From the IMG/VR virus record IMGVR_UViG_3300034198_023065, positions 1 through 40,389 of that record: 40,389 bases of DNA; one strand, written 5' to 3'. The position numbers and the translations under genes were made by a program. The first letter of the stretch is position 1. Every line of letters starts with the position of its first letter. Source of the stretch: a virus. The notes under the pieces were generated by a model. It ran no database searches. It worked only from the letters and a program-made list of their open reading frames with translations, and was not told the origin of the DNA. Below are positions 1-6,289 of the stretch, in pieces.

Positions 1-22
1 AAAACGTAAAAAAGTATAAGCA

Positions 23-277
23 ATGACTGCAAACGCATGGACTGTTACAACAACGCACTTTGATACGACGCGCCGATGGGGCGCTAGGTTTGAATGGATG
101 GGTACGGGCTGTATTTTGCATATCGGTGTATCTACCGCGCCAGCCATGCGGCTCTGCTTGTTCGGCTGCGGTATTTGGTTTGGTCGTATTCCGCCAAAGC
201 CGAAGGTGCAGGTGTTAAGCACAAAGACTGTGACGCCCGGCGGTGACTACTCTAGCGGCGCGCTGGTGACAAAATGA
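23..277 (+). CDS. Hypothetical protein, 84 aa
   Basis: Small unrecognised protein. The middle (about residues 24-60) is rich in Gly, Cys, Trp and hydrophobic residues, and the tail is Thr/Ser-rich. I see no signal peptide, clear membrane helix or known motif. The upstream sequence is A-rich with only a weak ribosome binding site. The stop overlaps the next start in an ATGA arrangement (274-277), which implies translational coupling and is the main support for a real gene. Confidence 0.6.
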   Translation: MTANAWTVTTTHFDTTRRWGARFEWMGTGCILHIGVSTAPAMRLCLFGCGIWFGRIPPKPKVQVLSTKTVTPGGDYSSGALVTK

Positions 278-477
278 GCGACATTGTAAAACGTTTGACG
301 TTGTGGGCGGCTAAACAACCACGCGCAGACGGCGCGCAGCTGGCGTTAGAAGCCGCGGCGCACATCGAGGCTTTGCGCCGTGAGGTTCGAACGCAGCGCG
401 CAGAAATTGCTCAGCACGTTAATGTGCGCAACGCGATTCTGGATATGGACACATTACCGGTGAAAGACACGCTGTAA
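274..477 (+). CDS. Hypothetical small helical protein, 67 aa
   Basis: Unrecognised. Residues 1-50 look entirely alpha-helical with Ala, Leu, Arg and Glu in heptad-like spacing, so a short coiled coil or helical dimer is likely. It is coupled to its upstream neighbour by an ATGA overlap, and its stop shares a base with the ATG of the next gene. This tight three-gene chain supports it as coding. Confidence 0.65.
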   Translation: MSDIVKRLTLWAAKQPRADGAQLALEAAAHIEALRREVRTQRAEIAQHVNVRNAILDMDTLPVKDTL

Positions 478-1598
478 TGGCGCTTATTGACTTTGCGGAG
501 TTTGTCCGCCGTTACCGATTAAAAACGTGGCGCGTTAATCGCGTCAGCGTCCGTATGGCGCATGTGTTTGCGCAGCACTTTGTACTGGGTTTGACTAGTG
601 CCAAGACACACGACGCCGTAATCAGCCGGACAAATACGGTGCGGCAGCGCTGGGCCCTCAAATTGAAAGAGTTAGCAATTCGCGCGCTGTGGTTGCCAGT
701 GGCGCGGCTGGCACATCCCGACGACGCTGATTTTGATTTCAAAAAGTTTCGGCTGTCGTTTCAGCGGTGTCTGTTCTGCCGTCCGACGTATATGTTTTTT
801 CGTTGGAAAAAAGATGTGGCGTTGCGGCCGTGTAACTGGGCGCACATCTGTCCGTTTTGCTACGCGCGTATCAGTACGGCGCAGTATCGTGACGTTAAAA
901 ACAAATTACGGGCGCTGGGACGTCACAATAAAGACACTAAGCTTATTGTCACTTGCCGCGTTGCCACTCGATTTATCGCCGCGCCTGAATGGGACCCGCG
1001 CGTTGGCTGTGGGCTGGACGTGGTAAAGCAGTACGAGCGCTTAGTGTGGGGCGAGCTGCAGCGCGAGCGCAACGCATACAACAAGCAGACAAAGCAGCTC
1101 GGGCGTAAAACGATGGGTTCGATGTGGCGGTTGGCTGTTGTTCCACAGGACAATGGCTGGCTGATCGAGGCCCGGCAGTTTTTCTTACACGCCCCAAAAA
1201 CAAAGCTGCCGTGTGTTCGTGTTCGCGGGAGCCGGGTAACGTATATCAAGTCACTCAAAGTCGCCGCGTGTTACGAACAGCCTGATACAGAGTTTTTCTA
1301 TCTGTTCGGCGAGTTCAACAAATATCCAATGCCGCTGCTAGACGGCTACGATGAGCTTGTCGCTGCTTACTTGCGTGCCGTACACGGTATGCGACTACTG
1401 GCCGGAACCGGTATTCTGCGCGCTGTAGGTCGCGGACTTGTAGACTCGCAGAAACGAAAGGGCGACGATGCCAAGACCAAAACGCAGTCACCTGAGCGAT
1501 CGGCAGCGGCAGAGGCGCGAATTGCGCAGGCGCAAGATCGCGCACGCGGACCAGCCATGGCTGCAGAGGTTGGAGTATCTGTGCGCGACTCTTTTTAA
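477..1598 (+). CDS. Cysteine-rich protein, possibly Rep-like (rolling-circle initiator relative)
   Basis: A 373-aa basic protein. Two cysteine pairs (RCLFC near residue 97 and CNWAHICPFC near 117-126) are followed by an Arg/Lys-rich helix and a beta-strand ending in VTC. This order resembles the zinc-binding N-terminus of rolling-circle Rep proteins. The HUH metal motif expected after the later strand (about residues 225-245) is not present: the matching stretch reads GWLIEARQFFLHA. It could therefore be an inactive Rep-like DNA-binding protein or an unrelated zinc protein. The last 44 codons are Ala/Arg-rich and overlap the next gene by 131 bases in another frame. Coding is likely; the Rep relationship is inference. 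Confidence 0.7.
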   Translation: MALIDFAEFVRRYRLKTWRVNRVSVRMAHVFAQHFVLGLTSAKTHDAVISRTNTVRQRWALKLKELAIRALWLPVARLAHPDDADFDFKKFRLSFQRCLFCRPTYMFFRWKKDVALRPCNWAHICPFCYARISTAQYRDVKNKLRALGRHNKDTKLIVTCRVATRFIAAPEWDPRVGCGLDVVKQYERLVWGELQRERNAYNKQTKQLGRKTMGSMWRLAVVPQDNGWLIEARQFFLHAPKTKLPCVRVRGSRVTYIKSLKVAACYEQPDTEFFYLFGEFNKYPMPLLDGYDELVAAYLRAVHGMRLLAGTGILRAVGRGLVDSQKRKGDDAKTKTQSPERSAAAEARIAQAQDRARGPAMAAEVGVSVRDSF

Positions 1599-2685
1599 TA
1601 ACAATGTGCCGTCGTTTGCGCGCGCCATTGAACTAGAATCAACGCATCTTGGCAAAGTATTCAAGCGGCAGTACGCGGTGTCTGCGCAACTGCTGGCGCA
1701 GATCCTCAGTCACACGCATGTCAATGCTGACTGGCTCTTGTGGGGCAGCGGACCGATGCTGCGCACGCCGACCACTGAACATCCCGGCGCGCTTGTATTA
1801 CCCCAACGCTTAAACAGCGCGTTCCCTGTTTTCGACACCCTTCGAGCGGCGACACCGCCGTGTGACGCCATGCCGCCAGAGATTGCCGATGCGCTGTGTT
1901 TAATCAAAGAAGTTCACGTCAACGCCGCAAGCCTGATTCACACAGCTCGCGTTGAAAACCAGCCGGTAATGTTATTTATTTCGGCGCCGGCGATTCATTC
2001 TGGCGCGGGTATCGCCGCAGTTGAGCTGCTGCGCAAGAAGTATGTCACGTCTGTTGCCACCACCGGCGCTGGGCTGGTGGCCGATGTGCGCTTGGCAGAG
2101 CGCGGCATGACGCACGACTTGAACTACGTTGCGCGGCTAGCCGCCAATCAGGGTCTTGGTTACGGCGAGGCCGCCGGGCGCTGGGCGTATTCTCCGCGGG
2201 CGACAACGGAGCGCAGCTTGCTGCACTCTGCTTACACGCTGGGTGTTCCCGCCACCGTGCACGTCGAGCTAGGCGAGATGGCTGGGCACATCTATCCTGA
2301 TGGTCCGGGAGCAGAGATCGGCGCCGCGTTTGGTGCTGCGACGTACGTAGACTTTCTCGTGTTTGCGGAGCAGGTACGTCAGCTATGTCAAACACAATGT
2401 GGCGTAGTGTTGTTTATAGGCGACGCTATGCGCGGCCTGCAGTTGTTTCTTCAGGCTCGGTGCGCGCTTTCAGACAGCGAGCGCGCCCCGAATTTTCACG
2501 CTGTCCTTATCGACAGTCACGTTCAACCTTCTTTTGCGTCATATGTGAATAGCCATAACGGCACAGCACACAACATTTTAGGCACTTTCAAAGCGAACGT
2601 GATGACACTTTTAAACGCTTGTGACGGAGTATTCAGTGGACAAATCACCAAAACCATCAGTTCATGTTCGGGAGTTTCTAGGTAA
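1468..2685 (+). CDS. HTH (XRE/CI-type) fused to deoxyhypusine-synthase-like domain
   Basis: A 405-aa protein. Residues about 30-98 look like a phage-repressor helix-turn-helix domain ending in NADWLLWGSGPML, close to the WLLtGeGPM ending common in CI-type repressors. Residues about 150-385 match, by eye, the NAD-dependent deoxyhypusine-synthase-like/LOR-SDH Rossmann superfamily. Segments seen are PVMLFISAPAIHSGAG, a TTGAGLVADV glycine turn, GLGYGEAAGRW, GVPATVHVELGE, GAEIGAAFGAATYVDF and GVVLFIGDA. The eukaryotic catalytic lysine region is not conserved, so deoxyhypusine synthesis on a protein is doubtful. The ATG at 1468 has AAAGGG upstream; a TTG at 1570 is a weaker alternative. It might sense NAD or a polyamine to control transcription (inference). 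Confidence 0.75.
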   Translation: MPRPKRSHLSDRQRQRRELRRRKIAHADQPWLQRLEYLCATLFNNNVPSFARAIELESTHLGKVFKRQYAVSAQLLAQILSHTHVNADWLLWGSGPMLRTPTTEHPGALVLPQRLNSAFPVFDTLRAATPPCDAMPPEIADALCLIKEVHVNAASLIHTARVENQPVMLFISAPAIHSGAGIAAVELLRKKYVTSVATTGAGLVADVRLAERGMTHDLNYVARLAANQGLGYGEAAGRWAYSPRATTERSLLHSAYTLGVPATVHVELGEMAGHIYPDGPGAEIGAAFGAATYVDFLVFAEQVRQLCQTQCGVVLFIGDAMRGLQLFLQARCALSDSERAPNFHAVLIDSHVQPSFASYVNSHNGTAHNILGTFKANVMTLLNACDGVFSGQITKTISSCSGVSR

Positions 2686-3781
2686 ATTTCGCACAACGGA
2701 CGACCTTGGGCAGTTGCGGCTACTGGCCTGCACGCTCGAATTGTTTCGCCAGTCCTGCACGCCGAAGAAAGATCCGGCGTTCTTTAAAGCGCTTTGGCAG
2801 TTTGCTCAAGTTTCGGGCAACATCAACTGGGGCGCAGTACCTTTTTCAATTACGCAGGCGGCTCTTTCGCGCGGTATCACAGTCGCAAAACAATACGGCG
2901 CCACTGATCAAACGGCGCCGGCAATTGTTAGCGCGGCGCTCGTTCTGTTCGCCGATCTGATCGAGAACGGGCTGGCTGATGCGGACGTGCCGGCTCAAGA
3001 TATCTTTGATGCCGTAATCGCAGAGGTCGCGGAGTCCCCAAAAAATCCGCTAATTGTGCACCCGGTTGCGCCTGAGATTTACAACGAGCGCATGCTGTCT
3101 CGGGTGTTCGCTCCGGCTCAGTTCACCGACACAATGGCATCTGCGTTGTCGGCTAGCCTTGTCAACTTTCGTGACAAGCTGCCCAGTGGCGAGCTAGGCC
3201 CGGCGTATCGTGGCATCTCGTTCGACAACGGCACCAACACACATTTTGTCTTTTTGGAGACAGGCGAGTTCTTTCAGGTCAGGCCGCGCAACTCGCCGGC
3301 AATCACCGGCACAAACACGGCTGAAGACTACGCGGCTATTTCTCCGGCGCTGCTGGCGTACATAAACATCGCCGCGCGGCATCTTGAGATCGCGGCAGTC
3401 ATCAGCGAAGAGCAGCGCAAGCAAATTGAGCGTGCTGGGTATCTTGGTGAGTTTACAAAGCCCGTACATTGGGCTTTTGTGCCGCGTGAAGATGTGGCGT
3501 CGCTGGAGCGCGTTATTGACGGCGGCAAAGAAGCCGCTAGGCTGGGAATCACTGGCGCTACAGGGCCGCATGGCGCGTCTGTGCAAGTGCCTGTCCCCGG
3601 TACAGATTATGTTATCTCACTCGACGCTTCGGTTTCGTCAACCGGGCCCTATGTCGTAGCGACACTTTTGCACTCTGGCCGCGTAGTCATGCGGCTGGAA
3701 CGCCCAAGGCAATTCTCTGCGCGCGGGGTGTACCTGTTCCCGCTCACCGACTGCGCTGTTTCATTGACCGTTATTTATTAA
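2636..3781 (+). CDS. Hypothetical protein, 381 aa
   Basis: Unrecognised. The GTG at 2636 is preferred because GGAG lies seven bases upstream; a GTG at 2621 would add five codons. Either start overlaps the end of the HTH-fusion gene (to 2685), so the two are probably translated together. The N-terminal 270 residues are mainly helical. The C-terminal 120 residues, after a short GITGATGPHGA collagen-like stretch, look beta-rich, as in a small receptor-like or structural domain. No catalytic motif is recognised. The close link to the fusion gene suggests a shared role, but nothing in the sequence defines it. Confidence 0.75.
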   Translation: MDKSPKPSVHVREFLGKFRTTDDLGQLRLLACTLELFRQSCTPKKDPAFFKALWQFAQVSGNINWGAVPFSITQAALSRGITVAKQYGATDQTAPAIVSAALVLFADLIENGLADADVPAQDIFDAVIAEVAESPKNPLIVHPVAPEIYNERMLSRVFAPAQFTDTMASALSASLVNFRDKLPSGELGPAYRGISFDNGTNTHFVFLETGEFFQVRPRNSPAITGTNTAEDYAAISPALLAYINIAARHLEIAAVISEEQRKQIERAGYLGEFTKPVHWAFVPREDVASLERVIDGGKEAARLGITGATGPHGASVQVPVPGTDYVISLDASVSSTGPYVVATLLHSGRVVMRLERPRQFSARGVYLFPLTDCAVSLTVIY

Positions 3782-3790
3782 GGCAACACC

Positions 3791-4069
3791 ATGTACAACG
3801 AAAATTTTGACTTCGGCGGGTTTATCGACGACGAGAACCCGTACGAAGAGGACAACGTCGAGGAGGGCTACGAAGAGTATCTGACCGTGGAGGCGTTGCT
3901 GTGCATCAAGTTTGGCGATCAACGCGGGTCAGCAATCTACAAACTGTTGAAAAAGTACGCTCAGCGCGCAGCGGAAGCGGCAGGAGACGGCGGAGATCCG
4001 GGCGTACTGTTTGACGACGATGGCGGCGAGTTTGTCAGCTTCAACGACGTAGCGGCAGGAGAAGAGTAA
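3791..4069 (+). CDS. Small acidic protein, 92 aa
   Basis: Unrecognised and strongly acidic at both ends: the first 35 residues are rich in Asp, Glu and Asn, and the C-terminus is DDDGGE-like. A helical centre (about 35-65) contains a short basic run, YKLLKKYAQR. Acidic phage proteins of this size are often DNA mimics or partner-binding factors, but this one has no identifying feature. It starts 10 bases after the previous gene and ends a run of tightly packed genes before a non-coding stretch. Confidence 0.75.
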   Translation: MYNENFDFGGFIDDENPYEEDNVEEGYEEYLTVEALLCIKFGDQRGSAIYKLLKKYAQRAAEAAGDGGDPGVLFDDDGGEFVSFNDVAAGEE

Positions 4070-4240
4070 ATACACGGGAGGGCGAGCCGGCGTCCCGTTT
4101 CCGCCACAAAGCCGTTGCAATCATCGACGGCCCGGCACCCAAACCGTGAGTGGGTCATAACCACGAGCTGGCGACGCTTGTCATGACGGTATCCGAGGTG
4201 GGCGCCAGAAGATCGTAAATGAATGGATTCAATGCGCGGT
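4070..4240 (+). other. Non-coding stretch with a hairpin, upstream of tRNA-Gln
   Basis: No convincing gene in 170 bases. An imperfect hairpin is visible, with ACGGGA (4074-4079) pairing with TCCCGT (4093-4098) around a GC-rich loop that can pair further. No T-run follows, so it is not a standard terminator. The frame of the preceding gene stays open for 38 codons after its TAA, without a start codon of its own except a late TTG. It could be a leader or processing region for the tRNA transcript. Confidence 0.35.
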
Positions 4241-4311
4241 TGCCCGATGGTGTAACGGTAGCACAAGAGATTTTGGTTCTCTTTGTCTAGGTTCGAATCC
4301 TAGTCGGGCAT
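4241..4311 (+). tRNA. tRNA-Gln (anticodon UUG)
   Basis: Complete cloverleaf. The acceptor TGCCCGA (4241-4247) pairs with TCGGGCA (4304-4310). The D-arm is 4250-4264. The anticodon stem AGAGA/TCTCT encloses TTTTGGT with anticodon TTG at 4273-4275. The T-stem CTAGG/CCTAG encloses TTCGAAT. The U1-A72 pair is typical of bacterial glutamine tRNAs. The base after the acceptor stem is T, and CCA is not encoded, so host CCA addition is needed. It would read CAA codons in phage messages. Confidence 0.93.
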
Positions 4312-4334
4312 TGGTTTTAAACATGGAGGTTTTT

Positions 4335-4958
4335 TTGCTAGAGGCACAAACTGACGCTGCAATTCTGAAATTTGTGGCGCAAAACTACAAACGATTAAAG
4401 CGGGAGTGTGCTATTGCGCAGCAACAAACACAGATTCATTGCAGAAAATCTAACAACGCAAAAATACAGCGTACAAAAACCGCCGCGCGACAAAACCAGA
4501 CTCATTTTAATCGTGAAAAATACGCAAAATCTTTTGTGGGCCGATGCGCGGCGCAATTAGGGTGCGGGCATACAAAAATTGTTCGCGCTAAAAAACTTAT
4601 TGAAACGTTGCAACAGAAAAAAATTACGCGCGAAGTTGTTATCAAAATTATGCGTGGACAGGCTTCTTTTCGTGACGTAATTTACGGCGCTGGTTGTGTG
4701 TATTTGTTGGCCGCAGGCAACGTCATCAAAATTGGTTGCACAAAATTAGCGGCGGCTGAACGTGTTGCGCGCATTAAACCGGACACCGCTGCCAGCGGCG
4801 GCGACGCCACATTGCGGTTAATTGGATATGTAAAAACTAACGATCCGCACGCGCTTGAGCTTATGTTGCATCAACAATATAAAAATCAACGCGTACGCGG
4901 CGAATGGTTTAATTTAACAGATGACGATATTGCCGCAATTTTGACTATTAAACAGTGA
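4335..4958 (+). CDS. T5orf172/MUG113-type GIY-YIG-like domain protein
   Basis: About 207 aa. The C-terminal half (from about residue 120) shows the T5orf172/MUG113 pattern: CVYLLAAGNVIKIGCT, an Arg-containing helix, LRLIGYVKTNDPHALELMLHQQY and a terminal GEWFNLT. This family belongs to the GIY-YIG nuclease superfamily. The N-terminal half is very basic and helical and probably binds DNA. The TTG at 4335 is chosen because GGAGG (4325-4329) sits five bases upstream; an in-frame ATG at 4323 lacks a ribosome binding site. The gene is visibly AT-richer than its neighbours and starts just after a tRNA, which suggests a mobile or homing-type acquisition. Nuclease activity is not proven by the motif. 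Confidence 0.8.
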   Translation: MLEAQTDAAILKFVAQNYKRLKRECAIAQQQTQIHCRKSNNAKIQRTKTAARQNQTHFNREKYAKSFVGRCAAQLGCGHTKIVRAKKLIETLQQKKITREVVIKIMRGQASFRDVIYGAGCVYLLAAGNVIKIGCTKLAAAERVARIKPDTAASGGDATLRLIGYVKTNDPHALELMLHQQYKNQRVRGEWFNLTDDDIAAILTIKQ

Positions 4959-4974
4959 GTTTTAGGAGCTTTTC

Positions 4975-5241
4975 ATGGCTGATCGCTTTCAACTTGAGAC
5001 GGATATCACAAACCTCTACAACATCGCCGACGATATTGATCTGGTGGTAGAGGCGATCTTAGAGCGCGACATGGATACGGATGCTGTCGCTAATGCGTTG
5101 CTTGGTATTTCGACAATGACAAAACTGCGCGTTGATAAGGCTTTTGATAGCTATAAAGCGGCGTTCAAGCTTGACGAGTTCAAACCAAGCAATTCGGACG
5201 ACGACACGACTACGCGCGTAGAACACGGCGTTTACAATTGA
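4975..5241 (+). CDS. Hypothetical acidic helical protein, 88 aa
   Basis: Unrecognised. The first 70 residues appear helical and acidic, with a DDIDLVVEAILERDMDTDAV stretch; the tail is polar (SNSDDDTTTR). A clear TAGGAG ribosome binding site lies upstream of the ATG. It sits between the GIY-YIG-like gene and the second tRNA. Base composition returns to that of the main genome, so it does not appear to belong to the AT-rich insert. Confidence 0.75.
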   Translation: MADRFQLETDITNLYNIADDIDLVVEAILERDMDTDAVANALLGISTMTKLRVDKAFDSYKAAFKLDEFKPSNSDDDTTTRVEHGVYN

Positions 5242-5252
5242 CTATTTTCTTG

Positions 5253-5282
5253 CCCGGCGGCACAATGAGGGCTGCCGCCGGG
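5253..5282 (+). other. Perfect hairpin overlapping the tRNA(CAU) acceptor strand
   Basis: CCCGGCGGCA (5253-5262) is the exact reverse complement of TGCCGCCGGG (5273-5282), giving a 10-bp GC-rich stem with a 10-base loop. Its 3' arm contains all seven bases of the tRNA 5' acceptor strand (5276-5282), so hairpin and tRNA cannot form at once in the precursor. No T-run follows, which argues against a simple terminator. Confidence 0.7.
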
Positions 5283-5351
5283 TAGAGGAGTCTGGTCGTC
5301 CTCACTAGCCTCATAAGCTAGGGATCGTGAGTTCAAATCTCACCCCGGCTA
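5276..5351 (+). tRNA. tRNA with CAU anticodon (Met- or Ile2-type, initiator-like 1:72 mismatch)
   Basis: Complete 76-base cloverleaf. The acceptor CGCCGGG (5276-5282) faces CCCGGCT (5344-5350) with an unpaired C1-U72. The D-stem is GAGG/CCTC, and the anticodon stem CTAGC/GCTAG has loop CTCATAA with CAT at 5312-5314. The T-stem GTGAG/CTCAC encloses TTCAAAT. Discriminator A; CCA not encoded. The 1:72 mismatch and the T-loop resemble bacterial initiator tRNA, but the three G-C pairs of the initiator anticodon stem are missing. Elongator Met, lysidine-type Ile (AUA) or an initiator variant are all possible. Confidence 0.9.
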
Positions 5352-5382
5352 TTCGGAGGCTGACGCTAGCTACGGAGTGTTT

Positions 5383-5625
5383 ATGACAGGAGCTTATTTG
5401 CGCGTTGAGCGCGACGGTGAATGGCACAATATAGAAGTTGAGCATCTTACGGAAGAGGAGCTAAAGGCAAAGTTTTTAACGCGTTCGCCAGAAGAGTTGG
5501 TGGGCTGGTTAAACATGACTTGTTCATTCTTGCGCAGGCTGCAACCGCTCCTCGAAAGTCTCGAACGGGACGGTATAATTCAGCGCGCAGGCGCCGCAGA
5601 TACGGATGACGCGCCGGCTGAGTAA
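5383..5625 (+). CDS. Hypothetical protein, 80 aa
   Basis: Unrecognised. The ATG at 5383 is chosen because CGGAG ends five bases upstream; a GTG two codons earlier overlaps that site. A short beta-strand start (YLRVERDGEWHNIEVEHL) is followed by helices with acidic and leucine-rich faces (LTEEELKAKFL, LVGWLNMTCSFLRRLQPLLESL). The layout suits a small regulatory or partner-binding protein. It follows the tRNA by 31 bases and precedes an unknown gene in the same direction. Confidence 0.75.
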   Translation: MTGAYLRVERDGEWHNIEVEHLTEEELKAKFLTRSPEELVGWLNMTCSFLRRLQPLLESLERDGIIQRAGAADTDDAPAE

Positions 5626-5659
5626 TTGTTAACAACGTGCGTGTGATCAAGGCTGCCGC

Positions 5660-6280
5660 ATGTTCAATCCAAACAACATATCTAAATCAGAACAGCAGTT
5701 TATTCGGACGTACGTCGCGGCGATGAAGCGCGACTACCATCTGCTGTGGTCGGTTCTCGATCTGATGAACCCGACGCATCTGGGCGTCAAAGAGATTGTT
5801 GTGGCTGCTCGGCTGGCCAAAGAATTGCAGCGGTCGCAGGCAGACTTTGACGCTGAGTTGTTGGCGCTGCAGAAAAAGCACAGACTGAAACACAAATCAT
5901 TTAGTCCGCCCGCGCCTACTACGGAAGATTTGGCGGAGCTTTTCACCCTGTCGTTTTTCAAAGTGATTACCACAACGCCCAAGGGCAAAAAGAAAAACGA
6001 CGGGTGGTTCAGCGGCGAGCCAGAGTCGTGGAAAGAGATGGCGCATACCATCCAGTCCATTGATGTAAACACGCTGCCAAAAATAATCGGGTCGTACATT
6101 GCGACGTTGATAAAACTGTTTAAGCCGTTTGACTACACGCCGGGAATGTCCGATGTCCCGGTCAATCCTTATTGGCAGCTACCGCACGGTACAAAAAACA
6201 ACAGCAAACTGTACAACGAAGAAGAGTATTTTGAAGACAATGAAGACGTTGATTACGAAAACGAGGACGACAAAGACTAG
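5660..6280 (+). CDS. Hypothetical protein with acidic tail, 206 aa
   Basis: Unrecognised. The first 170 residues look helical, with a basic linker around KKHRLKHKSF and a GKKKNDGW loop. The last 30 residues are almost purely Asp, Glu, Asn and Tyr. Such tails are common in phage proteins that bind basic partners or mimic DNA. It lies nine bases upstream of the SbcD-like nuclease and is probably cotranscribed with it, which makes a recombination-accessory role conceivable, though unproven. Confidence 0.8.
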   Translation: MFNPNNISKSEQQFIRTYVAAMKRDYHLLWSVLDLMNPTHLGVKEIVVAARLAKELQRSQADFDAELLALQKKHRLKHKSFSPPAPTTEDLAELFTLSFFKVITTTPKGKKKNDGWFSGEPESWKEMAHTIQSIDVNTLPKIIGSYIATLIKLFKPFDYTPGMSDVPVNPYWQLPHGTKNNSKLYNEEEYFEDNEDVDYENEDDKD

Positions 6281-6289
6281 GAGCGGTGT

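Noticed and set aside
1468-2685. Lysogeny repressor interpretation of the HTH protein
   Set aside because: No integrase, Cro-like gene or divergent promoter region is visible, and the C-terminal domain is not a LexA/CI peptidase; lysogeny is not supported by this window.
3550-3590. Collagen-like triplets in the 381-aa protein
   Set aside because: Only three to four Gly-x-y units, too short for a triple helix; kept as a descriptive note only.
4070-4186. Stop-codon readthrough extension of the acidic 92-aa protein
   Set aside because: The frame stays open for 38 codons, but no readthrough context or conserved motif is visible; chance opening is the simpler explanation.
4311-4334. Earlier starts (TTG 4311, ATG 4323) for the GIY-YIG-like gene
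   Set aside because: Both lack a ribosome binding site, and the first overlaps the tRNA end; GGAGG is correctly spaced only for TTG 4335.
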